DNA of 64,000 nucleotides from Rhododendron vialii (taxonomy: Eukaryota; Streptophyta; Magnoliopsida; Ericales; Ericaceae). Below the pieces are notes generated by a model that ran no database searches, was not told the DNA's origin, and worked only from the letters and a program-made list of their open reading frames with translations. This document shows positions 38,569 to 51,251 of the stretch, piece after piece (position 1 is the first letter of the stretch; every line of letters begins with the position of its first letter). The stretch covers positions 34,653,501 through 34,717,500 of the forward strand of contig NC_080559.1 of the NCBI RefSeq assembly GCF_030253575.1. The letters are read 5' to 3'. The position numbers and the translations under genes were made by a program.

Positions 38569-38940
38569 GGGGCCGTTCGACTAAATAAAGTCAAATGGTT
38601 TATTTTTTTGTCTTTATTCAAAAAAAATTCACATTTATTAGTTTTTCACCAATTTTTTGGGAATTATTGTTTCGTTATGACGAAAGAAATTTAAAAAGTA
38701 AACAAAAACGATCGAAACCAAATTTTTTTTAACAAAGACAAAAATAAGCTAATAAACCAATTTTTTCGTCTTTATTAAAAAAAATTAGATTTCGATCCTA
38801 ATTTTTTACTTTTTAGATTCCTCTTATCATAAAAAAATAATAATCTCCAAAAAAATTGATAAAAAACTAAAAAATACAAATAAAAAAATTAAATAAAAAT
38901 AAAAAAATAAGTCAAATATCTTATTTAACCGAACACCTCC
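38569..38940. mobile_element. Tourist-like (PIF/Harbinger) MITE
   Basis: The left end GGGGCCGTTCGACTAAATAA matches the inverted right end GGAGGTGTTCGGTTAAATAA. A TTA duplication lies at 38566-38568 and 38941-38943. The TTA duplication and GGxxxTGTTCGG ends fit PIF/Harbinger MITEs. The body is very AT-rich and self-complementary. Confidence 0.7.
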
Positions 38941-38943
38941 TTA

Positions 38944-39896
38944 GTATATTCAAAATTGTGAAATAAAGATGGTGCTCGTACACCCATTGGTAACTTCCTA
39001 TAGACTTGGTGTTGATCCATTCCCACCGCATGAAAGGCCCTCATTTCTCCACGTTAAAATTGCACCTATCAAGCTTGACAGACCCTAGGCCCGTTACCTT
39101 ATCAAGAAAAACAAAAACCCGCAGAAAAGAGAGCTGCTTTCCCCCACCCCCCACGACCCCACCACTCCTTTTCCGTTTTACCCCCAAAACTTTTCTTTCC
39201 AATTTTTATTCTTCTTTTTTTCTTTCCTTTTTTTTTTCTATTACCCCCTCCCGTTCTTTCCTTCCAACTGTTTTTTTTTTCCTTTTTTTTATATATATGT
39301 ATATATATATTAAAAAATATAGTTTAAAAAATAAATGTTTCAATTTTCAATCCGTTTGAACCGGTACAAAAATGTTATTTTTCCAAACATTTCATCATAA
39401 ATGGTCTTAGTAAATTTTTTAATACACTTATTTTTTTAACTATTTTTTAATATATAAACGGTGTAAAAAATAAGTGTTTCAATTTTCAATCCATATTACT
39501 AATCAAACTATTATTTCTTACATTTAAAAAATTTGTTCTTTCTTTCTTACACAATAGGTTCAAGTCTAATTCTAGATTTTGTAAAGTAATTAAGAGAGAA
39601 AAAAAAGTGTTTCAATTGATCATATTTATCCGACTATTTTTTTTCTCCTTTTTTTCTCCTTTATAGATTAAAAAATATAGTTACAAAAATAAGTGTTCCA
39701 ATTTTCAATCCGTTTGAACCGGTTCAAAGTTGTTATTTTTCTGATCATTTCATCTTAAATGGTCGTAATAAATTTTTTGTTTCAAAGCCTTTCAATGGAC
39801 ATCCTTAGAGAGTCTTGGAACTAAATAATAACTCTTAAGGTGTTTTGTTGAAAGGCCTTAAAAAGATATGAGTAATTAAATAAAGAAATAAATTAA
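38944..39896. repeat. AT-rich dispersed repeat, copy 1
   Basis: This has pyrimidine-rich tracts followed by CCGTTTGAACCGGT, ATTTCATCTTAAATGGTC and CTTTCAATGGACA. The same ordered motifs recur at 49700-50240 (direct) and 50760-51330 (inverted), so it is a dispersed repeat family. No gene. Confidence 0.5.
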
Positions 39897-40228
39897 AATA
39901 ATATGATCAGAATAAAAAAAATCTTCACACCCATTCAAACGCATTAAAAATTGAAGCACTTAATTTTTTAACTATATTTTTTAATATATATAAACGGTCT
40001 AAAAAAATTAAGTGCTTAAATTTTCACTCCGTTTGAATCGGTGCAAAGATCTTGTCAATATAATTAGAATAACAAGATCTTTGCACCGATTCAAACGGAG
40101 TGAAAATTTGAGCACTTAATTTTTTTTAGACCATTTATATATTAAAAAATATGGTTAAAAAATTAAGTACTTCAATTTTTAATGCGTTTGAACGGGTGTG
40201 AAGATCTTTTTATTTTGATCATATTATT
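39897..40228. repeat. near-perfect 332-bp hairpin upstream of the lipocalin gene
   Basis: Two arms of about 158 bp (39897-40055 and 40072-40228) are inverted copies with few mismatches around a 16-base AT loop. Shared motifs include AATAATATGATCA at the ends and GCAAAGATCTTGT at the apex, with CCGTTTGAATCGGTGCAAAG between. It belongs to the same AT-rich repeat family as its left neighbour and ends about 300 bp before the lipocalin start codon. Confidence 0.8.
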
Positions 40229-40463
40229 GTAAAGAGACATAATCAAATTTTGTCTTAGCTGCTCCATAGGATTGCAAATTGATGGTGAGAATTTTTTATA
40301 ACCCAAACGTTGCCGTTTAGGGGCTACTGTGCGCAGCAAAGCCCTGAGCCAATTAAAATGACAGAGGGAGGTAATTAAAAAGGCTAAGGGAGGGTAAAAG
40401 CGGGAAAAGGGTGTGGGACCGGGAGGGGTGTGGTGTCAGGGGGTGGGAAAAGCTCTCCCTCTC

Positions 40464-40480
40464 CCTATATATATATATAC
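40464..40480 (+). promoter_or_regulatory. TATA box of the lipocalin gene
   Basis: A run of alternating TA (CTATATATATATATAC) lies about 60 bp before the start codon at 40535, after CT-rich sequence. Position fits a plant core promoter. Confidence 0.55.
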
Positions 40481-40534
40481 ACATCCATACATGTCTCGAA
40501 ATCCCAAATAATCTTCCTCCGCTCTTTTCCAAAA

Positions 40535-42355
40535 ATGGCCAAGAAAGAGATGGAAGTGGTGAAGGGTGTAGACCTAGAGAGGTACATGGGTCGGTGGTAC
40601 GAAATAGCCTCTTTCCCATCAAGTTTTCAACCCAAGAATGGGATCAACACAAGGGCTACGTACACCTTGAAGGAAGATGGGTCTACTGTGAATGTGTTGA
40701 ATGAGACTTGGAGTGATGGGAAGAGAGTGTCTATTGAAGGGACTGCTTATAAGGCTGACCCTAAGAGTGAGGAGGCCAAGCTTAAGGTCAAATTCTATGT
40801 TCCACCTTTCCTTCCCATCATACCTGTTGTTGGAGATTACTGGATTCTGTATCTTGATTCTGATTATCGGTATGCTTTGATTGGCCAGCCCTCCCGGAAA
40901 TATCTTTGGGTATGTTTCTATGTCTTGTTGGAGTACTTTGTTACCTTTGATAATAAAATACTTGCTATGTATGTGATTCTTTAGATTTGTTAATAGAATA
41001 CATACGGCATACTCCTATTTAAATTGCACAATTTATGGGCGTTGTATCATCTGTCCTGAAGGTTGGCTTGCTGGTCTTGACTTGAGACTTAGGGTTTGCT
41101 CACTCTTCAGGTTCCCTCACCTTCGCACAAGCGTGTGAATATACTGATGTGGGCGTGGGAGGGGCGGTAGGAATTAGGGGATTAGTGTGAAGTGTGCGCA
41201 AGCTGGCCCAAACACCCTGCATCACCGAAACAAGAAAGATATCATTAGTCCTGAATTCTATATTCCGCAATGTCAGTGTCCTTATGGCCATATGATCCGC
41301 ATGATCGTACATCGAAATTTGTGTATTTTGAGATTCTCACACATTTTTGTTGGATTTATTTTAGCTGGTTGGGTTAAAAATTGCATCGGATTACATAAAC
41401 CTTGTGATCTCATCTTAGGTGCTTTTAGGTATCTGTGTATGGAGGGATTACGGTTGTCCTTGCTCTTCAAACAATTGAAATCACAGAAATATGCCGAAAA
41501 TGCAATGTTTGGAAATGTGGTATTGCCGTATTGGGTTTGTTTGGTAGGATTACTCATCCTAGGAAATTATATTCGAGAAATCTATGAGACTATGACAAAT
41601 TAATCGGGGCCTTATTTCAAGTACTGGGCAGTGAAAGGAAAATAAAGTAAAGATGTGGTATTCGTGGGGATATTTTCTCTTGTTTAAATTTCTGATTTCG
41701 TTCATAGTTTTGGTTACGAGACTGTTGAGCTATCCCTGTTTGTCCATAGGTACTTATTGTCTAGTAATGCTACACAACATGAATTGTGCAAAAAATTCTT
41801 ACTGGCTGAATGAGTGAATGGTTGGTCAGAGTTTGGTTGCAAAACGAAACCATTAAGATACCTGGTAATCCATTTTCAAGTTATTGTTGGAGTGAAGTTA
41901 GGTATGTTTGGGTAGTGTTTGGTTGTTGGAATGACTTCTCGCAAACGAATGAGATGGTTGTTTCTTGACCCTCCCCATGGAATTACATCAACGAACCAAA
42001 TGCCGGATGTAGTATCTTCAGGGAGTGAACATTCTATTTCCTGCCTTCATTCTAGTGAACCAAACATTGCATTGGCACTTTTATTAGTAGCTTTGTCTGT
42101 TTTTGTTACCCAAAATTTGGTTTGAGACTTGCTTACTAAAAATCTTGGGGTGGTGCTATTTTCTTCTAGATACTATGCAGACAGAACCATCTTGATGAAG
42201 AGATCTACAATCAGCTTGTGGAGAAGGCCAAAGAAGAGGGTTATGATGTGAGCAAGCTTCACAAGACAACACACACCGAACTCCCACCAGAGGGAGATGA
42301 AGGCCCCAAGGACTCAAAGGGCATTTGGTGGATTAAATCCCTACTAGGGAAATAG
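40535..42355 (+). CDS. TIL: temperature-induced lipocalin (TIL)
   Basis: Two exons (40535-40909 and 42170-42355) join in frame to 186 aa. Temperature-induced lipocalins are small beta-barrel proteins that associate with the plasma membrane and chloroplast. They protect membranes from lipid peroxidation under heat, cold and oxidative stress. The lipocalin signature GRWYEIASFPS (residues 19-29, with Trp21) is present. So are RATYTLKEDG, VKFYVPPFLPIIPVVGDYW, the second-exon helix DEEIYNQLVEKAKEEGYDVSK and the terminal WWIKSLLGK, all as in Arabidopsis TIL. There is no signal peptide, as expected. The start is MAKKEMEVVKG; an upstream in-frame ATG at 40430 lies before the TATA box and is not used. 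The intron is 1.26 kb, GT-AG, with no gene in it. Confidence 0.96.
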
Positions 42356-42910
42356 GCAGTGGCACAACCCAACCCAACCCAACCCTTGGCGTTTGAAGTC
42401 TTTATAATGAAGTATGGAAATAAAGGGCCTAAAACCCTAGTTGCAAAATCTTGGTTGAGAGTAGTATCATGAGTATCTAAGTTTTGAACAGTTTGTGTGT
42501 GAATGTGCATGGTTTTAGTTTCCTTTGTTGTGAAGTTTCTGGGATGTTTCCTTGTGTTGGGTAAAATGGATGTTTCAGATATTTGGGTACCAAGAATGTC
42601 TTCCATTGGACGTTACCTTTGTGACCCTTTTGTCCTGTTGGCTTGTTGTCTATGTGTTGCCCATTGTTTTCTTGTAGCCTGATTGAAATGGGCTCCCATT
42701 ACCTGATGTAACTGGTACATTTTCTTGCAACTAGTCAAGGCTTATCCATACTTTTTCTTTCAAACGGATGTGATTTCTTGGCTGCCGACACCCTTGTAGT
42801 TTGTTCTAGTGGAATAGCTATTGAGTGGATGGAGACAACACATTCATGTGGTAGTCGGTATTTTTTCGGAACCTGCTGCAGGTACAGCAATGGCTGTACA
42901 GCAGCCGAGT
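42356..42910. other. 3' flank of the lipocalin gene
   Basis: 3' untranslated region and flanking DNA. No other feature is seen. Confidence 0.35.
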
Positions 42911-42911
42911 A

Positions 42912-43219
42912 CAGATAGATTTTGTGCCCGTTTTGGATCCCGCAAAGATAATTGGAGCCGCTCATTTTGTTTAAAATGTTTCATTTAGGGTCCCTGTAAA
43001 AATCATCTCAATCCGATATCAGAAAGGGTGTTTATGCATCATCCAACTTTACTTCAGAATTTTGCCTAAATTTTGAAGCAAAGTTGGATGATTCATAAAT
43101 ACATTTTCCGATATCGGATTGAGATGATTTTTCATAGGGACCCTAATCGAAATGTTTTGAACAAAATGAGCGGCTCCGATCATTTTTCCGGGACCCGAAA
43201 CGGGCACAAACAAAATCTG
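42912..43219. mobile_element. fold-back MITE with possible TA duplication
   Basis: Arms of about 140 bp are inverted copies. Matching motifs are TTTTGTGCCCG, GGAGCCGCTCATTTTGTT, AGGGTCCCT, AATCATCTCAATCCGATATC and CATCCAACTTT. A TA dinucleotide lies at both borders (42910-42911 and 43220-43221), which would fit a Tc1/Mariner-type duplication, but TA is too short to prove it. Confidence 0.65.
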
Positions 43220-43657
43220 TATCTTTACTTATTTTTTCACCTCTAGTGACCTCGTTCGGAATCCACTATGGCATAATTTGAAAAGTTGTGAGTTTTTGTG
43301 TAAATCATTTCATGAAAAAAAAAATCAATTTTTCTCCATTATGTAGTCACATTGATCTTTAAGAAATATATGTTACTGTACATAATTATTATGACTCTAA
43401 CGTCGGGCCTTGTTGTGCCCTCAATTTGAGCCTCGTCCCGAATCATTCACTGATTAAATCTAGATGCGAACAACCTTATAAAAATCAAGGTGAACGGTAT
43501 GAGTAGCTTACAGATCGAATCAACTTGATATGTATTTTTGTGCAATTGAATTTAAAGTTAATTTACCGAAGAAAAATGTTTTTTGTTTACTAGGTCGACG
43601 ATATCCGATTGACTTATTTCTAATAGGTTGTGATTGATAAGCCTTGATTAGTGTAAA

Positions 43658-44945
43658 TTGTTAGGCTTATCTCACACCGTTTTGTCACACTTGCATGCAT
43701 AATCGTCCCTTTTTGCTTGATATTGCGCGCAAGGTGTGTTTTTGTTGAGCGACAGGTAAATGGAGTAAATATGGGTGATTTCCAAGGCTTCTAAGAATTC
43801 CCGGAGGAGTTCGGATGTGCTTGATGTATTTGAGGAGCCGGAGGGGTCATACCGAGTCCTTAACGAAGTATCCGAAGCAATGGAGGAAGACTCGGAGCAA
43901 CCGAAGACCGACGACAGCAGCACAATCCAGTGGCCACCGAGATCAATCCCCCCTTGTCCAGGGATCGATCCCCTAACTCAGCAGAACAATCCAGTGGCAC
44001 TAGGGATCGATCCCCCCCTGACCAGGGATCGATCCCTCACTCCTGCGCGGGCATTTTAAGGGCATTTTTGTAAATCTTTTGTAAATGGGGTATATATACC
44101 AGCCTTAGTCTGAATGTAGGGCATCTTTATCTTCTGCACTTTCTCTCTCTACCTCCATTAATGGAGCTCCCACCTCTCTCTTCATTTATGCTTTGAGCAA
44201 GGTTTTTAGGTACGATCCATTTACTTTCGAAGTATTTCACCTTCATTAAAGTTGTAAGGAATCTCATCCTCGAAGAGGATCTTGTGTTTGTTTCGAATTT
44301 ACTCAATGTTTGGTATTTTCCTTAAGTTTACTCTTGCTCATTTTGTTGCCCCTTTCAATATGAGTGAGTAGTGTAGTAAGGTTAGGTTGTGGGATGGTTA
44401 ACATCCCGTAACCAAGGATGTGACTTGTTCTTCTCTTGTAAAATCTCATTTTCTAGCTTAAACATGGCTTAAGACTAATTTTATGTATCAAAACTTAGAG
44501 GTGTTAATCTCTTTGATCAAATGTAGGCAAGGGCTAAGTTATTTGCTACATTTGATGCTTGGAGCTATGTTCCTCTTTGTGTTTGTCAAAATGAACCAAA
44601 AGAGCCCCAGTCATGTTTATCACCTTTGTTAAGAAGAGAAGAATTGAGTTTATCCTTACGTTATGGGTGTTAATTATCCATAAACCTAATCTTTAGTTTA
44701 ATCTCCAGTAAAAAGGCCGTAGTTAAGTTAAGTAGCTAGTTAACTAAATCCTTCAGTTGGCCGACTCGACGCCGAAGTTTGGTTGGCAGTCCAAACGCTA
44801 AAATCTCTACGCAAGCTAATCTCCGAAACAAATTATGGATGCGTTCCCTGTGGATTCGATCCCGTACTTCCGGGAATTATTATGCTTTCAACCGACCTAG
44901 CCCTACGCTTGAGGCATTCTTATTCTAATACACATTATGGTTGCA
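43658..44945 (+). mobile_element. LTR-retrotransposon remnant, LTR-like only
   Basis: The stretch resembles a single plant Ty3/gypsy-type LTR. A TGTTAGG-type start is followed much further on by TGGATTCGATCCCGTACTTC and CCGACCTAGCCCTACGCTTG near the end, strings I associate with LTR ends of this class. There is no accompanying gag or pol region, so it looks like a solo LTR or a decayed fragment. Borders and family are tentative. A 94-aa ORF inside it is not regarded as a gene. Confidence 0.4.
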
Positions 44946-45613
44946 AGCAGTGGTCCATCCCTAAACGATGAACAATTCAAATTATGTTTTCGAGCTCGGG
45001 ACAAGAACCGAATCAGGGCCCTGGGTCCCAAAGTCATCAGGTTTTTCTAAATTTTTCGCTCGAAGATAAGTGGGGTCCACGGTGGCCTGGACTTCATGGC
45101 GCGTACAGAGAAGCCATTCCTTGTCAATCAGGCTGGAAGGGAGCCATAACTGACAGAGAGGAACCATAACTGACAGATGGAGGGCAAATCCAGTTTTTCA
45201 AAAGAGATGATGGGAGCAGCTTATAGATAGCTGGACAGTGATTTCATAGCAAATGCATGCATAATAACATTGTGAATTTGTGATTACTCATTTTACGACT
45301 TCAAATCTGTACGGGTAGTAGTAGTAGATAGATGAATTGTAACAGAAGAAAGTAAACCATAACTCCCATGAAAGGTGAAAACACCGGTGCTAGGATAAGA
45401 AAACCATATCCAATTTAAGTCTCAAACTCTCACTTTCATTCGTCAATCTAAAAACCAAGTTACAGGATTAAAAATCCGATTCTGTTGCAATAACAAATCA
45501 ATAAATGGTATCAACAAGCAACAATCAGACCATTTCGTTATCCTAGTAAGTTCACAACATAACAAGGAGATGCCACCATGGGATAGCCCCCACGCTTCGG
45601 ATGCTCACAATAC
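44946..45613. other. 3' flank of the YKT61 gene
   Basis: Intergenic DNA and the 3' untranslated region of the YKT61-like gene. No other feature is supported. Confidence 0.35.
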
Positions 45614-48600
45614 TCACAATATTGTACAACATTGATTGGTTTTCTTTGCCTGTTTGTAGAACATCTGTTTACACAAAACCAGCAGCAGGAAATCCATAAG
45701 AAACAATGTGCATATTCCTGGGTGGACATTCCTAGCAGATAGATACATCTAGTACGAAATCTATGACCTAAATGCCAAGCAAACACTAGTTCCTCACTCG
45801 TTATTAATCATGCAGATATTCACATAGCTATAGCCTAGGCCCTAGACTATTGTGGAATTCTATACCCGGGGTTTTCCAATTTGGACCTTTGCATTTCACT
45901 GGCTTGTTCAAATAAACAGTAAAGACACTATATAAGTTCCACACACAATTTGAAATTGAATATTCTTGTGAAAACAGAAGCAATGATGAGATAGTGAACA
46001 AATGCACGCAGTATGTGTAAAGATATGGAAATAACCTGTGAAGCTGCACTCAGATCTGAACTCTTCTCAACTAAACTATCCAGCCTCTCCCCACGTGCAA
46101 GGACACTATCGATGGTCTTATGCTGTACCCAAGGAAGATCCACGAGTCAATTTAAGGAGCAAAAGGGGCAAAGAACATCGGACTGGGTCAGTACAAGTGC
46201 AGAATATGAACATTAGTATGCAACAAAGCTAAGCATCTGTATAATACACAACAAAACGCTGAATGCATCTGAAGCTAAAAATAATTGATGCTCAGCTATA
46301 TCTACAAAATTTGGTTCCCAAAACATGTCCATGAAGTATGCCATGAGTATAAAGATCAAAAGAGTCTCCCATTTTATTAAATAGACAGAGATCAAGAAGT
46401 ATGTTATGCAAATTTGCTGAACCTGTATAATATCATTACAATCTGGTGTGTCGAAAATAGTATGTGACAAATAAAACTGCAAGTTTGCCAATAAAAAGGA
46501 GCACATCAACAAGACAACAACAAAGTGAGCATGCACAACACCACAACCCATTAGATCTTAAGCATTTGCATTTGCGACATCATCAACAACTATTAATTGA
46601 TCAAATGAAAATAATAATAATAATAATAATAATAATAAGGCATCAGCTGCTATCAAACTATCCAATTGACACTGCAAAAACAAAGTTATCAGCATGCAAC
46701 ATTAAAATCAGAAAGAGCAAACAGCAAAAGGACCATGATTGTGTGAAGATCCTTAAGCAACCGCAATTTAACTTGCCACTCACAAGAATAATTTTTGTTT
46801 CATCCAGTTCCCTCTGAATTTTCAACAACTTGTCAGCTTCAGCAGGATCCTGAGGAATTGGAAGGCAAATAAGAAAAAATTGCTTCAGTTCATCATCAGC
46901 ATAAGGACCACAAAAGCAACTGAAAATGTCTTGCGCTGAAAAAAAGAATAAGAGAGAAATATGCTGTCCCAACTTAAAGCAAAGTTAGTAGACACCTGAA
47001 ATTTGGCAAGAGCTTCATTCAAATAGGGCCACGGTTGAGTATTATCCACTTTCACCGCTCTCCATGAATCACCAAAATTCTTTTGGTACTCATCTAGGAC
47101 CTGAAAAAGAGCAATATACATGGACAAATTTCTCAATAATGTATGCAAGCTATACTTCAAGAAACTTATTTCTGGAATTGAAAGGTGAAAACGGATAAGT
47201 AACATCTAATAACTCTGGCTGGAGGTACTCAAGGAATTCAAATTTCTAAATGAGCTGGGCAACAGTTCTAAATGAGCACTCATGAAGGAAGGGTTCAAAA
47301 TTGCCAAACGGGATTATCAACGTTTCACAGGAAACATCATCAAATGCTTCGATGTGCTTTTGCATTCGTTGCACCTAAGGAGGGTTTGGCCTGTGACTAG
47401 TTAGTACCTCCCAACCAAAATAGATTCCAAACCAAAATAGAATCATGCAAAGCAAAAGATTAGTTTAAGTGTCTATTTCTTTTCCACTCTACATTGTCTA
47501 CAATCTATACTTAAGAGATGATGGTCCAAGTTATTTCTGGTCAGTAAAAAAATGCAAACATACAAGAACTAAGCATCTGCAAAAAATCAAATGTGGTCCC
47601 GAGAAAGCATATGAACTCATAAAATGTGATATTACCTGGTTAAGCAGAGAAAATGAACTTCGAACTGGGTAGTGATCGTCCATGAAACCCACTGCACAAA
47701 GGCCATTCCTATAGTACGAATGTACTTTGTATTCTGCGAAACCAGCAAACAAAAGACAACTAAGCCAATACAAAAAATTATCTTGACACAAATGTATGCC
47801 AAAATGTAGAAACACGTTTCTACAGATGGAACAAAACTCTGAGCATCAGCTTCACTAATCTGCTTTTGAAAGACAGATATACCTCATTGAAGTCGTAGGA
47901 GGTTCACCACTTCACTACCCTAGTTTATCCACACAAAACAGAACCAGCATAATGCCGTTTCTGATGTGGGAGGTGAATTTAATGTGGTAATTCATTTCGG
48001 TGTTATATTAAGAATGTGGCTGTGAGGAAGTTTTCCTCCTTTATCACAGACTTGGAGTTGGTGGACCTCTCTCTTAATAAGCGCTGATATATGTTCATGA
48101 TCTCTAATGACTGGAAAGATCTTTTATCGGGCGTCGTTCAGTTAGCTCTCTGAGGATCATTTCTGATCATGCCCATTTTGCCTGGCAATGGTGACATGAG
48201 ACAGGGGCGCAATAAGTTAAGATTTGAAAATAGATGGGTTACAATGTCAAGGGATTAAAGAGAGATTTGAGAAGTAATCAAACAGCCCTCCAGTTGAAAG
48301 CACGCCAAGCTTAAAGTTGAAGCTACTCAAGAAAGGACATGAGGCAATGGATAACGGAGGAATGTGAAATATTGGAGGTTCGGAAAGCAAATGTGGGTCT
48401 ATGGGATGATGCTCTATAGTGCTGAATTTTGAGTATTCAGAGCCTCATTCTTAACAAAACTACTGCTAAGATTTGGATCAAGCTTCAAAATCCACACCCC
48501 AATCCAAACTTCCCCCCAAACCCAACCCTATTACAAAACCACAAGTTCTTCCAAATTTTTCGCCAGAACCAAAGAAACCCAATTATGAAAAACCAAATGA

Positions 48601-49154
48601 GAAATGTGGCCCCATCAAAAAGTTATCCCACATTGGTGGGAAATGGGAAATGAGGGCCAAATATGAACAAACGCGAGGAGCTACGGTGCAACTCGAGGTT
48701 AACCTTTCGAAGCCATGTGGTTAGGGTAGGTAGGTTAAGGGTTAAGTAGATCAGCTAGAGCGGGTCGTTAAAATTTTCACCAGAACTAACGAAACCCAAT
48801 TATGAAAAACAAAATGAGAAATGCTATGTGCACCAAGCACAGTACATGGGTGAAAACGATATTTATCTCATCAAAACATAAATTAATTCACGTAAAACAA
48901 AATAAGCGATCATTTGAAACGCCAAAAGAAGTGGCGATAAGGAGATAAGAAATGGGACCTTCGTGTTGAACGGATTGGCGCTGGTTGGGAGGGGTACGTT
49001 TCCCTACGGTCCGGCCCACGAAGACGATGAATTCTCTGACGCTGGACCTCTGGAAGTAGCCGAAATGGCTCACGTCCGAAGCGTTTGCGAGGATCACCGG
49101 ATCGGATGATCCATCCGGGTTGCATTTCAGCACCAACAACGCCGTGATCTTCAT
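45614..49154 (-). CDS. YKT61: YKT6-type longin R-SNARE
   Basis: Six minus-strand exons join in frame to 200 aa: 49154-48959, 47733-47636, 47100-46996, 46849-46784, 46122-46036, 45664-45614; all introns are GT-AG. YKT6 proteins are membrane-anchored R-SNAREs acting in ER-Golgi, endosomal and vacuolar fusion. The longin domain (about 1-125) begins MKITALLVLKCNPDG and contains VSHFGYFQRSSVREFIVFVGR and CAVGFMDDHYPVRSSFSLLN. The SNARE motif (about 138-195) contains LLKIQRELDETKIIL and the central-layer Arg in SVLARGERLDSLVEKSSDLS. The end, QCCTIL, gives a CaaX box at Cys197 for prenylation with Cys196 for palmitoylation, the usual substitute for a membrane segment. Length is typical. Intron 1 (1.2 kb) contains a LINE scrap and a (AAT)n tract lies in intron 4. 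Confidence 0.96.
46608..46639. repeat. (AAT)n microsatellite
   Basis: About ten tandem AAT units in intron 4 of the YKT61-like gene. Confidence 0.8.
47950..48420 (+). mobile_element. LINE (L1-type) endonuclease-domain fragment
   Basis: Forward-strand translation in pieces gives KFSSFITDLELVDL, then SNDWKDLLSGVVQLAL, then a degenerate version of the usual SDHAPI motif. This is the order seen at the end of the apurinic endonuclease domain of plant L1 LINEs. Several stops and frame changes show it is dead. It lies in intron 1 of the YKT61-like gene, antisense to it. Confidence 0.6.
48553..48830. repeat. direct repeat of about 55 bp flanking a short insert
   Basis: CCAGAACCAAAGAAACCCAA (near 48565) with TATGAAAAACCAAATGAGAA after it recurs near 48780 with few changes. 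About 155 bp separate the copies, including ATCCCACATTGGTGGGAAAT. It may be a small insertion with duplicated flanks. No function is assigned. Confidence 0.4.
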
Positions 49155-49540
49155 CCAGTCTATCTAGATTGACAAAAACGGAAATGGGTTTGACCAGAAT
49201 TGGTTTCGATTGATCTTTGATTGCTTTCAGTGATGATGAAAATGGCCAATGTGGGGTTGAAGACGACGGAGCGGTGATGGTTGGGATTCTATATTGGGTT
49301 GCTAGATAAAAAATAATAATAATAAATTACCCGATAAGGCAAATTATCAGTACAGATGCACTTTAAAGTGAATCGGTACATTGCGTTGCCCTTTCAGAGT
49401 AATTTCTGGATAGATTTTCTTTGCCCTTAAAATTTCCTTTCTATATTATGTGGAGGGGACATGTTTTACACCGTTAAGCATGCCAGGTGTCAAAATTAGA
49501 TTGGCAGCTCAGCTGCTAAACAATTTTTTTGCACGTCCTG
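49155..49540. promoter_or_regulatory. upstream region of the YKT61-like gene
   Basis: Probable promoter and leader on the minus strand; no distinct motif could be singled out. No other gene. Confidence 0.3.
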
Positions 49541-49673
49541 TCCTAAAATACTTTGTATTTTGGTCTGTTCCATAATAAGTGTTCGTTTTATAAAGTTAAT
49601 GGATAAAAGTTGATACATTTTTCATTTTGCCCTTAAAAATAAATTTCTTTTTGAAAAGTTAAGTAAATAAAAG

Positions 49674-51193
49674 TATAATGATAATGTCTTTATAGAGAAG
49701 AAAGCTGCTACTCCCCCTGACACACCCCCCTCCCCGGCCCCACCTCCCTTTCCCGAAATTACCCCCCCTCTCTCTCTCTCTCTCTCTCTCTTCCTTTTCT
49801 TCCTTTCTTTTTTTCTTTCCTTCCTTCTTTCCAGTTTCTTCTTTCTTTCTTTTTTTTTCCTTTTCTTTCCAGTTTAATTTTTTTTTCATTTTTTTTCTTT
49901 CTAGTTTGAATTTTTTTTTCTTTAATAATAAATTGAGTCTAATTCTAGGCTTTGTAAAGTAATTGAGAAAAAAAAAGTGTTTCAATTGATCATGTTTATA
50001 CGACTGTTTTTTTTTTCTTTTTTTGTCCTTTATAGATTAAAAAATATAGTTATGAAAATAAGTGTTTCAATTTTCAATCCATTTGAATCAGTGCAAAGAT
50101 GTTATTTTTCTGATCATTTCATCCTAAATGGTCGTAATAAATTTTTGGCTCCAAGGCCTTTCAATGAACACCCTAACCCTAAGAGAGTCCTAAAACTAAA
50201 TAATGATTCTTGGGTGCTCGTTAAAAGACCGTAAAGCAAAAAATTCATTAAGATTACAATTAGTGTTCGGAAACTAATTACGAAATGTATTTTGCAAACG
50301 ACATACTAATCCAAAATACAAATGTTATATTTAGGATTACTTTTTTTTAACTATAGTACAATTTAATAAATTTGTTAACCATTATTTAGCATAAATCCTC
50401 TTAACTGATTCAGTAGTATGTTGCTTCAAATCACGTCTCTACTCCATAGGATTGCAAATGGCTGGTTTCTATTTTTTTTATAACTAAAACGGAAACGTTT
50501 TAGGGGCTTCATAAGGGCTACTGTGCCAATGAGGGGCAGAGCCCCCGGGTCCCCCTACTTTTTAATTTAATTTTTTATTTACTTATACCTCATTTATTTA
50601 ATTTCTATAAATACACCCTTTGTATATTTAAAAATATAATTAAAGAATTAAGTGCTTTAATTTTCAATTCAGTTAAATCAGAGTAAGAATCGTTTTTTTT
50701 ATTATTTTATTTTAAATGGTCATAATGAATTTTTTGGTTTAAAGCATTTCAACAAATACCCTAAGACTCATTATTTAGTTTCAAAACTCTCTTATGGTGT
50801 CCATTGAAAGGCCTTGGAGTCAAAAATTTATTAGGACCATTTAGGATGAAATGATCAGAAAAATAACAACTTTGCACCGGTTCAAACGGATTGAAAATTG
50901 AAACACTTATTTTAGTAACTATATTTTTTAATCTATAAAGGACAAAAAAATACCGTAAAAATAAAACAGTCGGATAAACATGATCAATTGAAACACTTTT
51001 TTTTCTCTCAATTACTTTACAAAGCCTAGAATTAGACTTGAACCTATTATTAAAGAAAAAAAAATTCAAACTGAAAAGAAAGAAAAGGAAATAAAATGAA
51101 AAAAAAAACGAAATTGAAAAAAAAATGAAAAAAAAAACGAAACTGAAAAGAAAAGAAAAAGAAGAAGAAGAAACAAACAGTAAAAAAAGAAAG

Positions 51194-51251
<58 letters not shown>

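Noticed and set aside
41187-41603. 138-aa ORF inside the lipocalin intron
   Set aside because: No family resemblance, and it lies entirely in a well-supported GT-AG intron.
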